From assembly GCA_903926465.1 (NCBI GenBank), contig CAIYJE010000010.1:1-64000 (forward strand): a DNA stretch of 64,000 bases, written 5' to 3'. Source of the stretch: an uncultured Planctomycetales bacterium (GTDB lineage Bacteria; Planctomycetota; Planctomycetia; Isosphaerales; Isosphaeraceae). A program made the translations under genes and the position numbers. The notes under the pieces were generated by a model, which saw nothing but the letters and a program-made list of their open reading frames with translations, did no database searches and had not been told where the DNA came from. This document shows positions 26,315 to 35,681 of the stretch, one piece after another. The stretch's first letter is position 1. Each line of letters opens with the position of its first letter.

Positions 26315-27490
26315 ATGCAACCGCCCCTGCTCTCCCAAAAAGGTGCCCGGTTTACTGAAAGTGTGATCCGGGGGATGTCGGTTGAGGCGCGGAAGTATGG
26401 AGCCGTGAACCTGGCGCAAGGGAAACCGGACTTTGCCGCCCCCCAGCTCATCAAAGATGCTGCCTGCGAGGCGATTCAGGCGGATAACAACCAGTACGAG
26501 ATTACCTGGGGTTCTCAGCCCTTGCGGGAGGCCATTGCCGAGCACGCCGGCTGGCACCTGGGGCTGAAGGTTGATCCTGACACTGAGATTACGGTGGTCT
26601 GTGGCGCCACCGAGGCCATGCTGGTGGCCATGCTTTCTCTGATCAACCCCGGCGACGAGGTGATTCTCACCGAGCCGTTTTACGAGAATTACTGGCCAGA
26701 CTGCGTGATTGCCGGCGCTACGCCCAGGTTTGTGCGGCTTAACCCGCCAGACTGGACCTTTGATCCTGACCAGTTGGCGGCCGCCTTCAATGAGCGGACC
26801 AAGGCGATCTTGATTTGTAACCCGAATAACCCCACAGGCACGGTTTTGCCCCGGGAACAGCTTCAGTTGGTAGCCGATCTCTGCCAGAAGTGGAACGTGA
26901 TTGCCCTGACCGACGAGATTTATGAACACATCCTTTACGATGGCCACAAACACCTGGCGCTGGCGACGTTTGATGGCATGCATGACCGCACGGTGACCAT
27001 CAGCGGGATGTCCAAGACCTATGCCGTGACCGGCTGGCGGATTGGCACAATGATGGCGGCCCCCAAGCTCACTCATGCCTTCCGCCAAATGCATGATTAT
27101 GTGTCAATTGGAGCAGCGGCACCGTTGCAGCAGGCGGGTGCGGTGGCTTACCGCATGCCCCGCTCGTATTACGCGGGGCTTGCCGCCGATTATCAAGAAC
27201 GCCGCGACCGAGTTTGCAATGCGCTTGAGGAGATTGGGTTTGGTCTGGTCAAACCGCAGGGGGCCTATTACGTGATGGCTGATTTCTCGGCGTTTGTTCC
27301 GGGAGAGCCTGACGATGTGGCCTTTGCGCAGCATCTGGTGCGGGATGTTGGCGTGGCCGTGGTCCCCGGTTCCAGCTTCTTCAATCACAAGCCGCTGGGC
27401 CGGCGGTTTGTGCGGTTCTGCTTCGCCAAGAAGGATGACACACTGGAAGAAGGGATGAAGCGGCTGAGAACCCTACGCGTAATGGTATGA
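26315..27490 (+). CDS. PLP-dependent aminotransferase, class I/II
   Basis: A 391-residue fold-type I aminotransferase. Visible landmarks are NLAQGKPDF near residue 35, the cofactor-binding GATEAM, the NPNNPTG motif, the ALTDEIYEHILYD aspartate/tyrosine site, and the Schiff-base lysine K234 in SGMSKTYAVTGWRIG. A late RFCFAKKDDTL supplies the carboxylate-binding arginine. The overall pattern is closest to the kynurenine/methionine aminotransferase group, which also accepts other amino acids; the exact substrate is not decided by sequence. The gene is monocistronic, divergent from the TPR-peptidase gene. Confidence 0.9.
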   Translation: MQPPLLSQKGARFTESVIRGMSVEARKYGAVNLAQGKPDFAAPQLIKDAACEAIQADNNQYEITWGSQPLREAIAEHAGWHLGLKVDPDTEITVVCGATEAMLVAMLSLINPGDEVILTEPFYENYWPDCVIAGATPRFVRLNPPDWTFDPDQLAAAFNERTKAILICNPNNPTGTVLPREQLQLVADLCQKWNVIALTDEIYEHILYDGHKHLALATFDGMHDRTVTISGMSKTYAVTGWRIGTMMAAPKLTHAFRQMHDYVSIGAAAPLQQAGAVAYRMPRSYYAGLAADYQERRDRVCNALEEIGFGLVKPQGAYYVMADFSAFVPGEPDDVAFAQHLVRDVGVAVVPGSSFFNHKPLGRRFVRFCFAKKDDTLEEGMKRLRTLRVMV

Positions 27491-27639
27491 GAGGTGCAGT
27501 GCCTGATCCCTTGATCGCAATTCCAGACGGACAGGCAGTGCGCTGCTCGGAAATACGCACCGCACTACCTATCTCTAATTTTGACGAGGTCCTGGTGGTT
27601 TGACCTGCCGCCGCGCAGTTGATGGCCGCTGAGCCTGGG

Positions 27640-27894
27640 TTAACTGGGGTGCCTGAGCACATACCCTTCCAGCCGATCTGAGAGTGCAAACAGTGTGGGG
27701 GCCCAGATGCCGACAAATAGCGCGAGTCGTTGGCCGTGCCCTGGATCTGGCGTTTTGTACCAGCCCCAGATTGAGAGTGATGCAACGATTGCCAAGAAAC
27801 CAGCGACAAAACAGATATGGCTCAAGGCCATGACGATTTCTGGGCTGGTTCGTTGCCCACGGGTAAACGGGTCATTCACCGTGATTCGTGACAT
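27640..27894 (-). CDS. Small two-span membrane protein
   Basis: An 84-residue protein with two hydrophobic helices (IVMALSHICFVAGFLAIVASLSIWGW and LALFVGIWAPTLFALS). The ATG at 27894 has AAAGGAG nine bases upstream, which decides the start over a GTG-type extension. No family is recognised. It converges on the aminotransferase gene with 149 bases between. Confidence 0.65.
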   Translation of the reverse strand: MSRITVNDPFTRGQRTSPEIVMALSHICFVAGFLAIVASLSIWGWYKTPDPGHGQRLALFVGIWAPTLFALSDRLEGYVLRHPS

Positions 27895-28352
27895 GCTCGA
27901 AGACTCCTTTGGCAATGGACCCCAGGTTTTGTCCCGTGCCATGCGGCCAGGCTCAGGCCAAATCCAAGACTCTCACCGCTGCTTGAGAACCGGGACAGAC
28001 ATCCAAGGCACACGCTCCTTTACCAGGTGCAAATTGCATTCCTACGACCTGAAGAAACTACAGACGATTTTATTGCTCGTGCCAATGTGCCTAATCTAAA
28101 GTTCGGCCAAGATCGATAGCGAGATACCTGGCTAAAGAACGGATAAGCTTTCGCAAAGGATAACCTCAGTTCGCGGCCAAACCATAAATAAAAAAATGCG
28201 TAAACATAAATTCGATAAAAACGTTTAATAGGTTTTGTCGGGTCTGTTATTTGCAGATCAAATCGGTTGTCTTTACGAATCAAGATGCTTGGTAAGTGGC
28301 TGAGCGATTTGTGAAGACGGTGATGCGCAAATATGTAGAGTAGGAGTGTACA
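27895..28352. other. AT-rich intergenic region upstream of a secreted protein gene
   Basis: This 458-base stretch contains a run of A/T-rich sequence (about 28090-28260) that contrasts with the GC-rich genome. No open frame here has convincing coding character. A good ribosome-binding site (GTAGGAG) lies just before the gene at 28353. It may hold the promoter and may mark a transferred segment. Confidence 0.5.
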
Positions 28353-29471
28353 ATGATGTTCCGGTATCGAAATAGCACAAGAGTAGCGTTCCTGTTCAGC
28401 AGCTTCCTTCTGATAAGTACTTTATCGCAAGCGATTGCACGCGATGGTGGGCCAGGTGATCGTCACCCTGGCAGGGCTGATCATGGTGACCCACATCATC
28501 GGACGAAAGTTGAACCGATCAGCATGCAGGGTTGCGGGATCTCACAGAGTATTCCGACCACGCCTGACGGTACATCGCCTCACTGGGCGAATGGTGAATT
28601 GAAGATTGGCGACCCGGCACAGATCTATCAATACAAAGGGTCAGGAGTTGTCAGGCTCGACGCTGCTACCACTACTTCAAACGTGTTTGAATTCTCGAGT
28701 GCCGATCCGTTCGTGTTCAGCACAAAGGAAGGTGATCTTGCATGCCAGTATGGTCGAGCTGATCTCGATGCCAAGGAGCCGGGCATCGTGACGCTTTACC
28801 CTGCTCACTGTGGAGACAATCCCAACCTGGTGTACGCGGTGTTCGTGGCTGAGTTCAATCCAGTCATTGAAGAATGCACAGGACGGTTTGCCAGTGTTAC
28901 AGCCGGCAGTTTTGTGATTACGGCAACCACTGAACCGTTTGATATTACTCACCCTTTTCATGTGCCCTATCGGTGGTCTGGTTCCGGGAACCTGGAATTC
29001 AATGGCAAACAGTGCGAATCTGATGATAACTCGGTGCCTTGGTGTACCAAGGGCGTGGGAGTGTATCAAGCCGCCACCGGCCATTACTACGGCACTGGCA
29101 CAGGGACACCGCTAGGTGACCATAAGTTATATGGTCAAGTAATCACTTACCAGACAAACGATCATCCACTGACTTTTGCGTTTTATAGTGTTACGCCACA
29201 GAAGACCATTGCCGCCAATGGTGATGAGATCGACTTCAGTTCTTACGGAACTGTGGTGGTATCTCCGGCTCCTGGTAAGGCCGGCTATTTTGTTGCGAAA
29301 TGGACAGGCAACTTTTTTGTGGTTGGGGGAACCGGGCGGTTTAAAGACGCACGACCCGCCGAGTACCCACTTACAGTCGTTGCCATCAACGAGCCATACC
29401 AGCTTACGGATCCAAGTTGGAAGTTTTCCTGGACACTCACAGGCCGGATTGTTTTGAATCCCAATCCTTGA
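28353..29471 (+). CDS. Secreted protein with two related barrel-like domains
   Basis: A 372-residue exported protein. The signal peptide is about residues 1-29 (VAFLFSSFLLISTLSQAIA), followed by a His/Gly-rich linker. Two halves share a pattern: a Gly-rich strand, then ...PGKAGYF or EPGIVTLYP, a VFVAEF/YFVAKW strand, TGRFASVTAGSFVITA in the first and TGRFKDARPAEYPLTV in the second, then a Pro-rich turn and a closing strand (YRWSGSGNLEF; FSWTLTGRIVL). This suggests a duplicated eight-strand barrel domain resembling the allene-oxide-cyclase-like fold. No catalytic residues are recognised. The codons are AT-richer than the neighbours and the upstream region is AT-rich, consistent with transfer. 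Confidence 0.75.
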   Translation: MMFRYRNSTRVAFLFSSFLLISTLSQAIARDGGPGDRHPGRADHGDPHHRTKVEPISMQGCGISQSIPTTPDGTSPHWANGELKIGDPAQIYQYKGSGVVRLDAATTTSNVFEFSSADPFVFSTKEGDLACQYGRADLDAKEPGIVTLYPAHCGDNPNLVYAVFVAEFNPVIEECTGRFASVTAGSFVITATTEPFDITHPFHVPYRWSGSGNLEFNGKQCESDDNSVPWCTKGVGVYQAATGHYYGTGTGTPLGDHKLYGQVITYQTNDHPLTFAFYSVTPQKTIAANGDEIDFSSYGTVVVSPAPGKAGYFVAKWTGNFFVVGGTGRFKDARPAEYPLTVVAINEPYQLTDPSWKFSWTLTGRIVLNPNP

Positions 29472-29905
29472 GAAGCCAGGGCGATCTGTTCTGAGCACTC
29501 ATTAAGAGCGGTTCACGTTTGTGATGCACTCTTGTATCTGAAGACTAGCCCGAAGCACGAGCGAGTGGGTTTCTTGTTGCTTCAGGAAGGTCTCTGCAGG
29601 GCCGGCTGGATTCGTGAGCTGAGGGTTATTCGGATATCAGATCCAGGCGCTTGCGCTTCGGCCTGGTATTTTCGCTTAACCGGTTGGCCAAGGGGTGTGG
29701 ATGGCACAAGTGAACCGCTCGCATCACTCGGTCTAACCAAGTACCTGGATCGCCGGTCACCAGTTCTGTCTGCATTTCTGTTCTAATGGTGCGTGAACGT
29801 GGAACTTCCCTGAGACCAGGGGCTAAATCTCACCAGGCATGTTTTCCCTTGCCTTGTGTCATGGGGAACGAGGGCTGGTGATTTCACGTTTGCGGAGGCA
29901 AAGTC
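29472..29905. other. Intergenic region with no gene seen
   Basis: An 84-codon frame at 29532-29786 lacks any motif and a ribosome-binding site, so I do not call it. The end of the region carries TTTGCGGAGG, the binding site for the GlsB-like gene. Confidence 0.5.
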
Positions 29906-30151
29906 ATGGACTTGCTTTATTTTCTCGTCATCGGTCTGATTGCCGGATATCTGGCCGGCCAGTTTGTCAAAGGGAGCGATTTTGGAGTCGTCGGTGACCT
30001 CGTGGTGGGGGTCATTGGCGCGCTTCTGGGTGGGTTTCTCTTCGGCCTTCTCGGAATCTCAGCCGGTGGCCTGATTGGCGCACTGATCACGGCCACCGTG
30101 GGGGCCATTACCCTGCTGTTCCTGATGCGTGCGATCAAGAGAGCGGGTTGA
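29906..30151 (+). CDS. GlsB/YeaQ/YmgE-family stress-response membrane protein
   Basis: An 81-residue protein that is almost all membrane helix and Gly-zipper (GLIAGYLAGQFVKGSDFGVVGDLVVGVIGALLGG, split here by reading). The GxxxGxxAG pattern and length match the transglycosylase-associated/YeaQ family, small inner-membrane proteins often induced by stress. GGAGG lies ten bases before the ATG. It stands alone between convergent and unrelated genes. Confidence 0.85.
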   Translation: MDLLYFLVIGLIAGYLAGQFVKGSDFGVVGDLVVGVIGALLGGFLFGLLGISAGGLIGALITATVGAITLLFLMRAIKRAG

Positions 30152-30186
30152 TTAACTGGTCCGTGGCTGAAATGGGAACCACAGGC

Positions 30187-30210
30187 GAGGTTTTGCATCT
30201 GCAACGCCTC
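30187..30210. terminator. Possible hairpin between convergent genes
   Basis: GAGG (30187-30190) with CCTC (30207-30210), and TTGC with GCAA inside, form a broken stem just after the GlsB-like gene. It could serve either direction. It is weak because of the internal mismatches. Confidence 0.35.
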
Positions 30211-30284
30211 TCCCACGATTGGAATGGTCTCCAGCCTGAGCGACCTGTGCGTTCCTGGTTTCCAGTTTCCCAACTCCCATCGGA

Positions 30285-31769
30285 TCAGCGGATCGCTTTC
30301 AGCGATTCCACCTTCATGAGCGTGAACGGGTAGAGGGTGGTTGCGTAGATCGTTCCATTGCGGGTGACGATGGCGGCGAGCACCGCGTGCAAGGGGGTCA
30401 GTGTGCCGTCTGGAAGGGTATGGAAGCCGTGTGTCGGGCGTTCTGAACCGTCCGGATTCTTCGCTCGTGGCGCCTTGAAGTCGAAAAAATCTGGGTTTGC
30501 GATTGCCAGCACTCCCAGATCCTCCATCGTTCCTTTGGCCGGGTCATGGCGCGCGATGTGGTGGAGATACCCAGAGCCGAACCCTGTCGTGTTATCAATC
30601 CGCGTGACCGAGTAGACCCGCCCATCGGGCCCAATGCTGAGTGAGCCTCGGGAGTCTGGGCCCTGGCCCTCGATCCGGTTCCCCAGGTTGGTTGCGATCA
30701 CAGCCTGCCCTGCAGGTGTTGAGAGATCGACCCGAAACATCCGGAGATCGTCCAGGAGTTGAAGGTAGGCTGTTTTGCCATCAGTCGCCAGACGCCAGTC
30801 TGGATGGATGCGGTTGCCACCCAGGTAGTCGGCAATGGGCTTGCCATCCACCAGGAGTGGGTCGACGGTAACCTGATCGGTGGCTGGGTTGTAACGCGCG
30901 ACACGGTAATCGGCGGTAATCGCCGTTCCTCGCCCCTCAAAATCTACGAGCGTGCTGGGCTGGTCGCGCAAGATCGGGCCGAGATCGCGAAACTTCTTGG
31001 TCCTGCGATCATAGAGCATCCAATGTTGCTCTTCGCAGGTGACCACGTAGATCAGGCCGCGCTCTTCGTCGGCCGTCACATCGATAACTCCTTCCCCTTC
31101 TTTCTTGCCGGCGGCCAGCCGCTGATCATCGAGCGGCATGGGCATTCCCAGGTTCTCGGCAGAGTTGGTTGCGGGGTCATAGACCATCACGTAACCGCCT
31201 CGATAGACCGGGATTGCTTCACCGCGCTCGAGCGCGGCTTTCTCGGCCTGGCTGGGGTACCCCTGCTTCGAACCGACATAGATCTTTCCTGAAGGACCGA
31301 CATGGTTCCGCGTGTGAAGCTTGGACTGCGCTGCGTAACCGGTGGGCGTTAACGGCAGCCCGACCAGTTTGTGGGTATCAAGCACTACGCGTATCTGTTC
31401 GGTTTCGGGGTCGAATTCGACTAGATATGCGTTCCGGCCGTAGGCGGCCGTGCCAATGTAGATCTTGCCGTTCTTCCCCTCGCAGAGTGAGAAGTAGCCA
31501 GACTCTTCGGTTGTGGTATCGGGTGGAATATGAAACGCTTTGGCGCGAAGGTACGTGAACGGGGCGGCCTTGGCTGGCGCATCCTCGGTTTGCGCCAAGG
31601 CTACAGGCACAGCCATGAACCACACGAAAACTGTAAGCCGGCTGACGTTAAGCGCTGAATTCCAAACCCGGATCAGGCTGGTTACGGACTGCGATACTGT
31701 CTTGGTTTTGCTGCTGCTGGCGGGGCTCTTGTTTTCACCCGTTCTGAAAACCGATGCGAGCATGTTCAC
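30285..31769 (-). CDS. Exported beta-propeller protein
   Basis: A 494-residue protein. An N-terminal signal or anchor (LTVFVWFMAVPVALAQ, ending near residue 60) is followed by about seven repeats of the form GKIYIGTxxYGRNAYLVEFDPETEQI, GLIYVVTCEEQHWMLYDRRTKKF and GRVYSVTRID, each a strand pair of a propeller blade. No catalytic site is recognised. Its neighbour upstream is the NPCBM/haem protein, which also has a propeller. It is likely part of the same secreted set, perhaps binding or modifying carbohydrate, which is inference. The spacer of 215 bases contains a UUCG-like hairpin but no gene. Confidence 0.8.
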   Translation of the reverse strand: MNMLASVFRTGENKSPASSSKTKTVSQSVTSLIRVWNSALNVSRLTVFVWFMAVPVALAQTEDAPAKAAPFTYLRAKAFHIPPDTTTEESGYFSLCEGKNGKIYIGTAAYGRNAYLVEFDPETEQIRVVLDTHKLVGLPLTPTGYAAQSKLHTRNHVGPSGKIYVGSKQGYPSQAEKAALERGEAIPVYRGGYVMVYDPATNSAENLGMPMPLDDQRLAAGKKEGEGVIDVTADEERGLIYVVTCEEQHWMLYDRRTKKFRDLGPILRDQPSTLVDFEGRGTAITADYRVARYNPATDQVTVDPLLVDGKPIADYLGGNRIHPDWRLATDGKTAYLQLLDDLRMFRVDLSTPAGQAVIATNLGNRIEGQGPDSRGSLSIGPDGRVYSVTRIDNTTGFGSGYLHHIARHDPAKGTMEDLGVLAIANPDFFDFKAPRAKNPDGSERPTHGFHTLPDGTLTPLHAVLAAIVTRNGTIYATTLYPFTLMKVESLKAIR

Positions 31770-31984
31770 TTTTCCTTGAGCAGCAGCGAGGTTGGTATCA
31801 GAATGGATTGTTGCTCAACGAGTTGCCCGCAGGGCCCGGTCGAAACCGGACCCCACGGGAACCTTGATGGAGTGTTACCACTCTGCGCTTTGGAGGCGAT
31901 TTCAAAATCTGGGACAGGCACCTGGGCGACTCGGAGCCAGTCTCGGTTTTGGACCGGCTGAGCAACGAGATCTCGGTGGTTGGC

Positions 31985-34900
31985 TCAGTTGGCTTTTTTG
32001 AGTGTGCCCAGGTACTCCACCACGTCGGTCAGTTCCTCGGGAGAGAGCAACTGGGCCAGATCGGCGGGCATCAGCGACACGGTGTTCTTGGCCCGCTCTT
32101 CAATCTCTTGCTTGTCGAAGGTTCGGACCAGGGCGTCGTTCCCGCGCAAGGTCAGCGTTTTGTCATCTTCGCTGACAACGATACCTGTGGCCGTGGTGCC
32201 GTTGGCCAGCGCGATGGTCCAGGATTCGTAATTGTGGCTGATACCTGCGCTTGGGTAGATGATTGACTCATAAAGCGCCTGCTTGGCCAGCTTGGATCCG
32301 ATCTCGGAGAGGTTCGGGCCCACTTCCTTACCCTGGCCGTTGACCACATGGCAGGTATTGCACTTGCCCGTGCTGGCGAACAGGCCGGCCCCCTGCCCGG
32401 GGTTGCCTTTCAGCTTGGCGAGTTCGCTCAAGGGGGGTAACGGCTTGTCGTTCTTGCCGGCGGGGGCGGGGAACATGGCCAGCACTTTGGCCCGCTGGGC
32501 GTCATCAAGCGGGCCAGACTGGAGCGAAGCCGCCAGCGCGGGGGCGAAGGTCTCGTCGAACTGCCTGGCTTCTATGAGTTTCAAGACCTCGGCCACTCCA
32601 GCCTTGGTGAGCGTGGCGCCCTTGAGTGCCTGGCGTCTGAGCGCCACCGGAGCGTTGGCATTTTTCAAGATCGGCAGCAGCAGGTCGACCACCTGGGCGT
32701 CGCCCGATTTGCTGAGCGCGGTGGCCATTCCGATGGCCGACCGCCCCTCGCCCTGGGTCGCCTTCAGGGCGGCTTCCAGAACCGGGAAATGGCGTTTGCC
32801 CAGCAACACTCGGACGGCGTTGAGACCCATCTGGTCATCGGGATGATCTGCGGCCAGCTCGGCCAGCTCCGGATAGCGATCGGCCACGCTGAACTTGTCG
32901 ACCAACGCCACAAACTGCGGTTCCCCCTTCATCCCGTCCAGAATCCGGTTGAGGGCGGCGAGTTGCTGAGGGTTCTTGGTGATATCGAACCCGTTGAGGC
33001 GACTGATCGCCTCCATGTTCACGAACCGCGTCTTGGCTTCATCGCCCAGGTCGCTGAAGGCCAGCTTGATCAGCGCCTCGTCACGTTCCTTCCCTTCCAG
33101 AAAGTCAAAGGCGCGGAGGTAGCGAGGCGAATCGCTGGCCGTCACGGAACCAGACTCCAGGATTGACGCCAGCTGCGTGGGGGTTTGCTTGGAGCGAGAG
33201 CGCCAGAGCACGTCGGGATATTCCGCAGGCTGCAAGGCGGCCATGCACGCGTCCCAGTTGTTATATGCGCCAATCCCTAACGCCTCGGTGTACCAGCGAT
33301 CCTTGCCATCATCCTGCTTGGCCAGCGTGGCCCAGAACTCGGCCTGCTTCGGTCCCTGATACTGGTTGAGCGCAATCGCACACTCCCGGCGCACGTCTGG
33401 GGCCTGATCATTCACCAGCGTTTGCAAGACCGGGGTCAGTTCCAGCTTGTCCCGCAGTTCACGGGCCAGCCGCAGGCCGGCAATCCTGATCTCTGGGCTG
33501 GAGTCACTGATGGCCTTTGCGACCGCCAGCGGCCCCTTACCATCCATCTTGCCCAGCAGCCACAAGGCGCGGGCACGAACACGTGGATTGGGATCGGCCT
33601 CAAACAGCTTCGTCAACGCGGCTTCAGCCTTGTCGCCCATGGCGTGAAGCGCCGTCCAGGCGAGGTAGCGGGCCGCTTCGTTGGGATTCTTCAGGGCCGC
33701 AATTGCCCCCTCAACGGTGCTCACATCAACCTTGGGCATCTTGTAGGGGGTTTTGGGCGGCGCCAGCCGGAACAGGCGGCCACGGTCGGCGTCTCCCATG
33801 CGGTGGCCACCCACGCCTGGGTCATACCAGTCGGCCACAATCAAGGAACCGTCGGGTGCCACGCACACGTCGGATGGGCGGAACCAGTTGTCACGGGTTC
33901 CCTTGAGAACATCCACAATTTCGGCGGTGTAACCGGCTCCCGACTTCTTCACCGGGTAGCTGCGCACAATATTCGGGCCGGCATCACAGTGAATGACCTG
34001 GTTCTGGAAGACCTTGGGTAAAAGGTCGCCCTCATAGACGCAGATTCCCGTGGGAGAGCCAGCTCCGGTCTGTAGCAGGTTGGGCACCACGCCTGGATCA
34101 TTCAGGTGCCAGTGCCGCAGCGGAATCTCGAGTTCCAGGTTGGTGCGGGGGGTGTTCCAGCTTGCGCCTGTGATCTCGTCTTTGTAGCCGTAATTGCCAA
34201 ACTCCATCACGTAGTTGATCCGGACTCCCTGGTTGCCGTCATCGTCGTTATCCGATTGCCAGAGGGTGCCAAAGCTATCGACGGCAATTTCCCAGTTGTT
34301 GCGGAAGTTCCAGGCCAGGGTTTCAAACTCGCCGCCGTCCATGTTGCAGCGGAAGACCATCCCCTCTTGGTATGGCTTGCGATGATCACGGACCTCACGC
34401 CCAGACAGGTCAACAATCGGCTTGCCGTCCTTGTCCTTGATCTGCCGGCCGCTGTTACCAAAGTTGAAGTACAGCTTGCCGTCTGGTCCAAAGTGGAAGG
34501 CGTGAATTCCGTGGTCGTGCTGGGTTCCTTCGATGCCTGTGAACAGGATCTGCTTGCGATCGGCCTTGAGGTCGCCGTCATCATCCAGGAGAAAGAAAAC
34601 GCTATCGCCGCAAGAGACGATGATCTTGGTTCCCTTGCCAGACGGGGTGGGTAATACGCAGATGCCGTGCGCTGAGTCGACATCGTGCCCTTGGTGGAAA
34701 ACGGTCTGCTTGTCGGCCACGCCGTCGCTATTGGTGTCTTCCAGAACCAGGATGCGGTCCCCTTCTTTGCGCTCGCCGTTGCGGTGCCGGTAATTCACCA
34801 CCTCGCACACCCAGATCCGGCCCAGATGGTCAATGTCGATGCTGGTGGGATTGAGCATGGCAGGGTTCGAGGCTTCGCTGGCGAACAGGGTGGCTTCCAG

Positions 34901-35497
34901 CCCATCGGCCACATCCAGGCCTGAGACGGCATCTTTGGGATCGCGACTGCCGTTGCCCGCTGCTGGTGCGCCTCCCTGAGTGACCTGGATCGGCGGCTTC
35001 TGGGTGTAAACCAGAAACTGAACCGAGCTGGATTGCCCCTGGTCGGATCCGCCGTTATCCACACCGCCACGGGCTTTGAATCGGGTGGTCCCTTCGGGCA
35101 GATCATACACAATCACCGAGTTTGCGTGGGTTCCAAGGCCGTATTCGACCGGCTTCCCGCCAATCCGCAGCTTGGTGCCTCCCACGTTCTGGTTCACACC
35201 CACCTGGCCCCATTCGGTGACGGCGGATTTCCACTTCAGGTCGGTGAGCTTCTTCTCGCCGCTGGAGGTTGTGAGCCGGGGTTCAGCCCAGTCGGCCCAG
35301 TCGCAACCAAAACCATCGCCGCCATCACGTACGACCAGGTAAAGTTCCTTCGCACCGGTCAGATCGACATCAATATCGACCGCCAGTCCCGGGGTCGACA
35401 TGTTAACGATCTTGGATTGGAACTTTGGCATTTGCGCCTGCGCCGTGGTTCCCAGGGCGAACAGGGCGGTGATGGAGGCAACGTATATGCGGAACAT
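31985..35497 (-). CDS. Large exported NPCBM / propeller / HEAT / PVC-type haem-binding protein
   Basis: A 1170-residue protein. A signal peptide (MFRIYVASITALFALGTTAQAQ, here given only in outline) is followed by an NPCBM-type carbohydrate-binding domain (about 30-162, GLGTHANSVIVYDLPEG). Next is a dehydrogenase-like six-bladed propeller (about 180-560, DIDHLGRIWVCEVVNYR, LKGTRDNWFRPSDVCVAPDGS). HEAT-like helical repeats follow (about 580-960), then a cytochrome c module with C1046xxCH (CNTCHVVNG) and SLMPADLAQLL, whose Met is the likely axial ligand. It matches the PVC-type haem-binding family. It probably moves electrons from an oxidised sugar substrate outside the cytoplasm; the substrate is unknown. 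The start at 35497 gives the signal peptide. Confidence 0.88.
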   Translation of the reverse strand: MFRIYVASITALFALGTTAQAQMPKFQSKIVNMSTPGLAVDIDVDLTGAKELYLVVRDGGDGFGCDWADWAEPRLTTSSGEKKLTDLKWKSAVTEWGQVGVNQNVGGTKLRIGGKPVEYGLGTHANSVIVYDLPEGTTRFKARGGVDNGGSDQGQSSSVQFLVYTQKPPIQVTQGGAPAAGNGSRDPKDAVSGLDVADGLEATLFASEASNPAMLNPTSIDIDHLGRIWVCEVVNYRHRNGERKEGDRILVLEDTNSDGVADKQTVFHQGHDVDSAHGICVLPTPSGKGTKIIVSCGDSVFFLLDDDGDLKADRKQILFTGIEGTQHDHGIHAFHFGPDGKLYFNFGNSGRQIKDKDGKPIVDLSGREVRDHRKPYQEGMVFRCNMDGGEFETLAWNFRNNWEIAVDSFGTLWQSDNDDDGNQGVRINYVMEFGNYGYKDEITGASWNTPRTNLELEIPLRHWHLNDPGVVPNLLQTGAGSPTGICVYEGDLLPKVFQNQVIHCDAGPNIVRSYPVKKSGAGYTAEIVDVLKGTRDNWFRPSDVCVAPDGSLIVADWYDPGVGGHRMGDADRGRLFRLAPPKTPYKMPKVDVSTVEGAIAALKNPNEAARYLAWTALHAMGDKAEAALTKLFEADPNPRVRARALWLLGKMDGKGPLAVAKAISDSSPEIRIAGLRLARELRDKLELTPVLQTLVNDQAPDVRRECAIALNQYQGPKQAEFWATLAKQDDGKDRWYTEALGIGAYNNWDACMAALQPAEYPDVLWRSRSKQTPTQLASILESGSVTASDSPRYLRAFDFLEGKERDEALIKLAFSDLGDEAKTRFVNMEAISRLNGFDITKNPQQLAALNRILDGMKGEPQFVALVDKFSVADRYPELAELAADHPDDQMGLNAVRVLLGKRHFPVLEAALKATQGEGRSAIGMATALSKSGDAQVVDLLLPILKNANAPVALRRQALKGATLTKAGVAEVLKLIEARQFDETFAPALAASLQSGPLDDAQRAKVLAMFPAPAGKNDKPLPPLSELAKLKGNPGQGAGLFASTGKCNTCHVVNGQGKEVGPNLSEIGSKLAKQALYESIIYPSAGISHNYESWTIALANGTTATGIVVSEDDKTLTLRGNDALVRTFDKQEIEERAKNTVSLMPADLAQLLSPEELTDVVEYLGTLKKAN

Positions 35498-35681
35498 GGG
35501 TGGCAAGCCCCTGGAGAGGTATGTGTGGATTGATTGGGCGGCGATGCGAAAGGGTAGAGTGTAAATGCTGTCGGCACGCGAGAACCGGAAACCGGCCGGT
35601 GGAAATACTTCGATGATTGGATCATCGGCAAAGAGGCCCAGCACTGTCACGCAGCGCCGGGCCTCTTCAGGAAGCGGAGGA

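Noticed and set aside
28020-28283. 87-codon minus-strand frame in the AT-rich region
   Set aside because: No ribosome-binding site, no motif and atypical composition; probably chance in AT-rich DNA.
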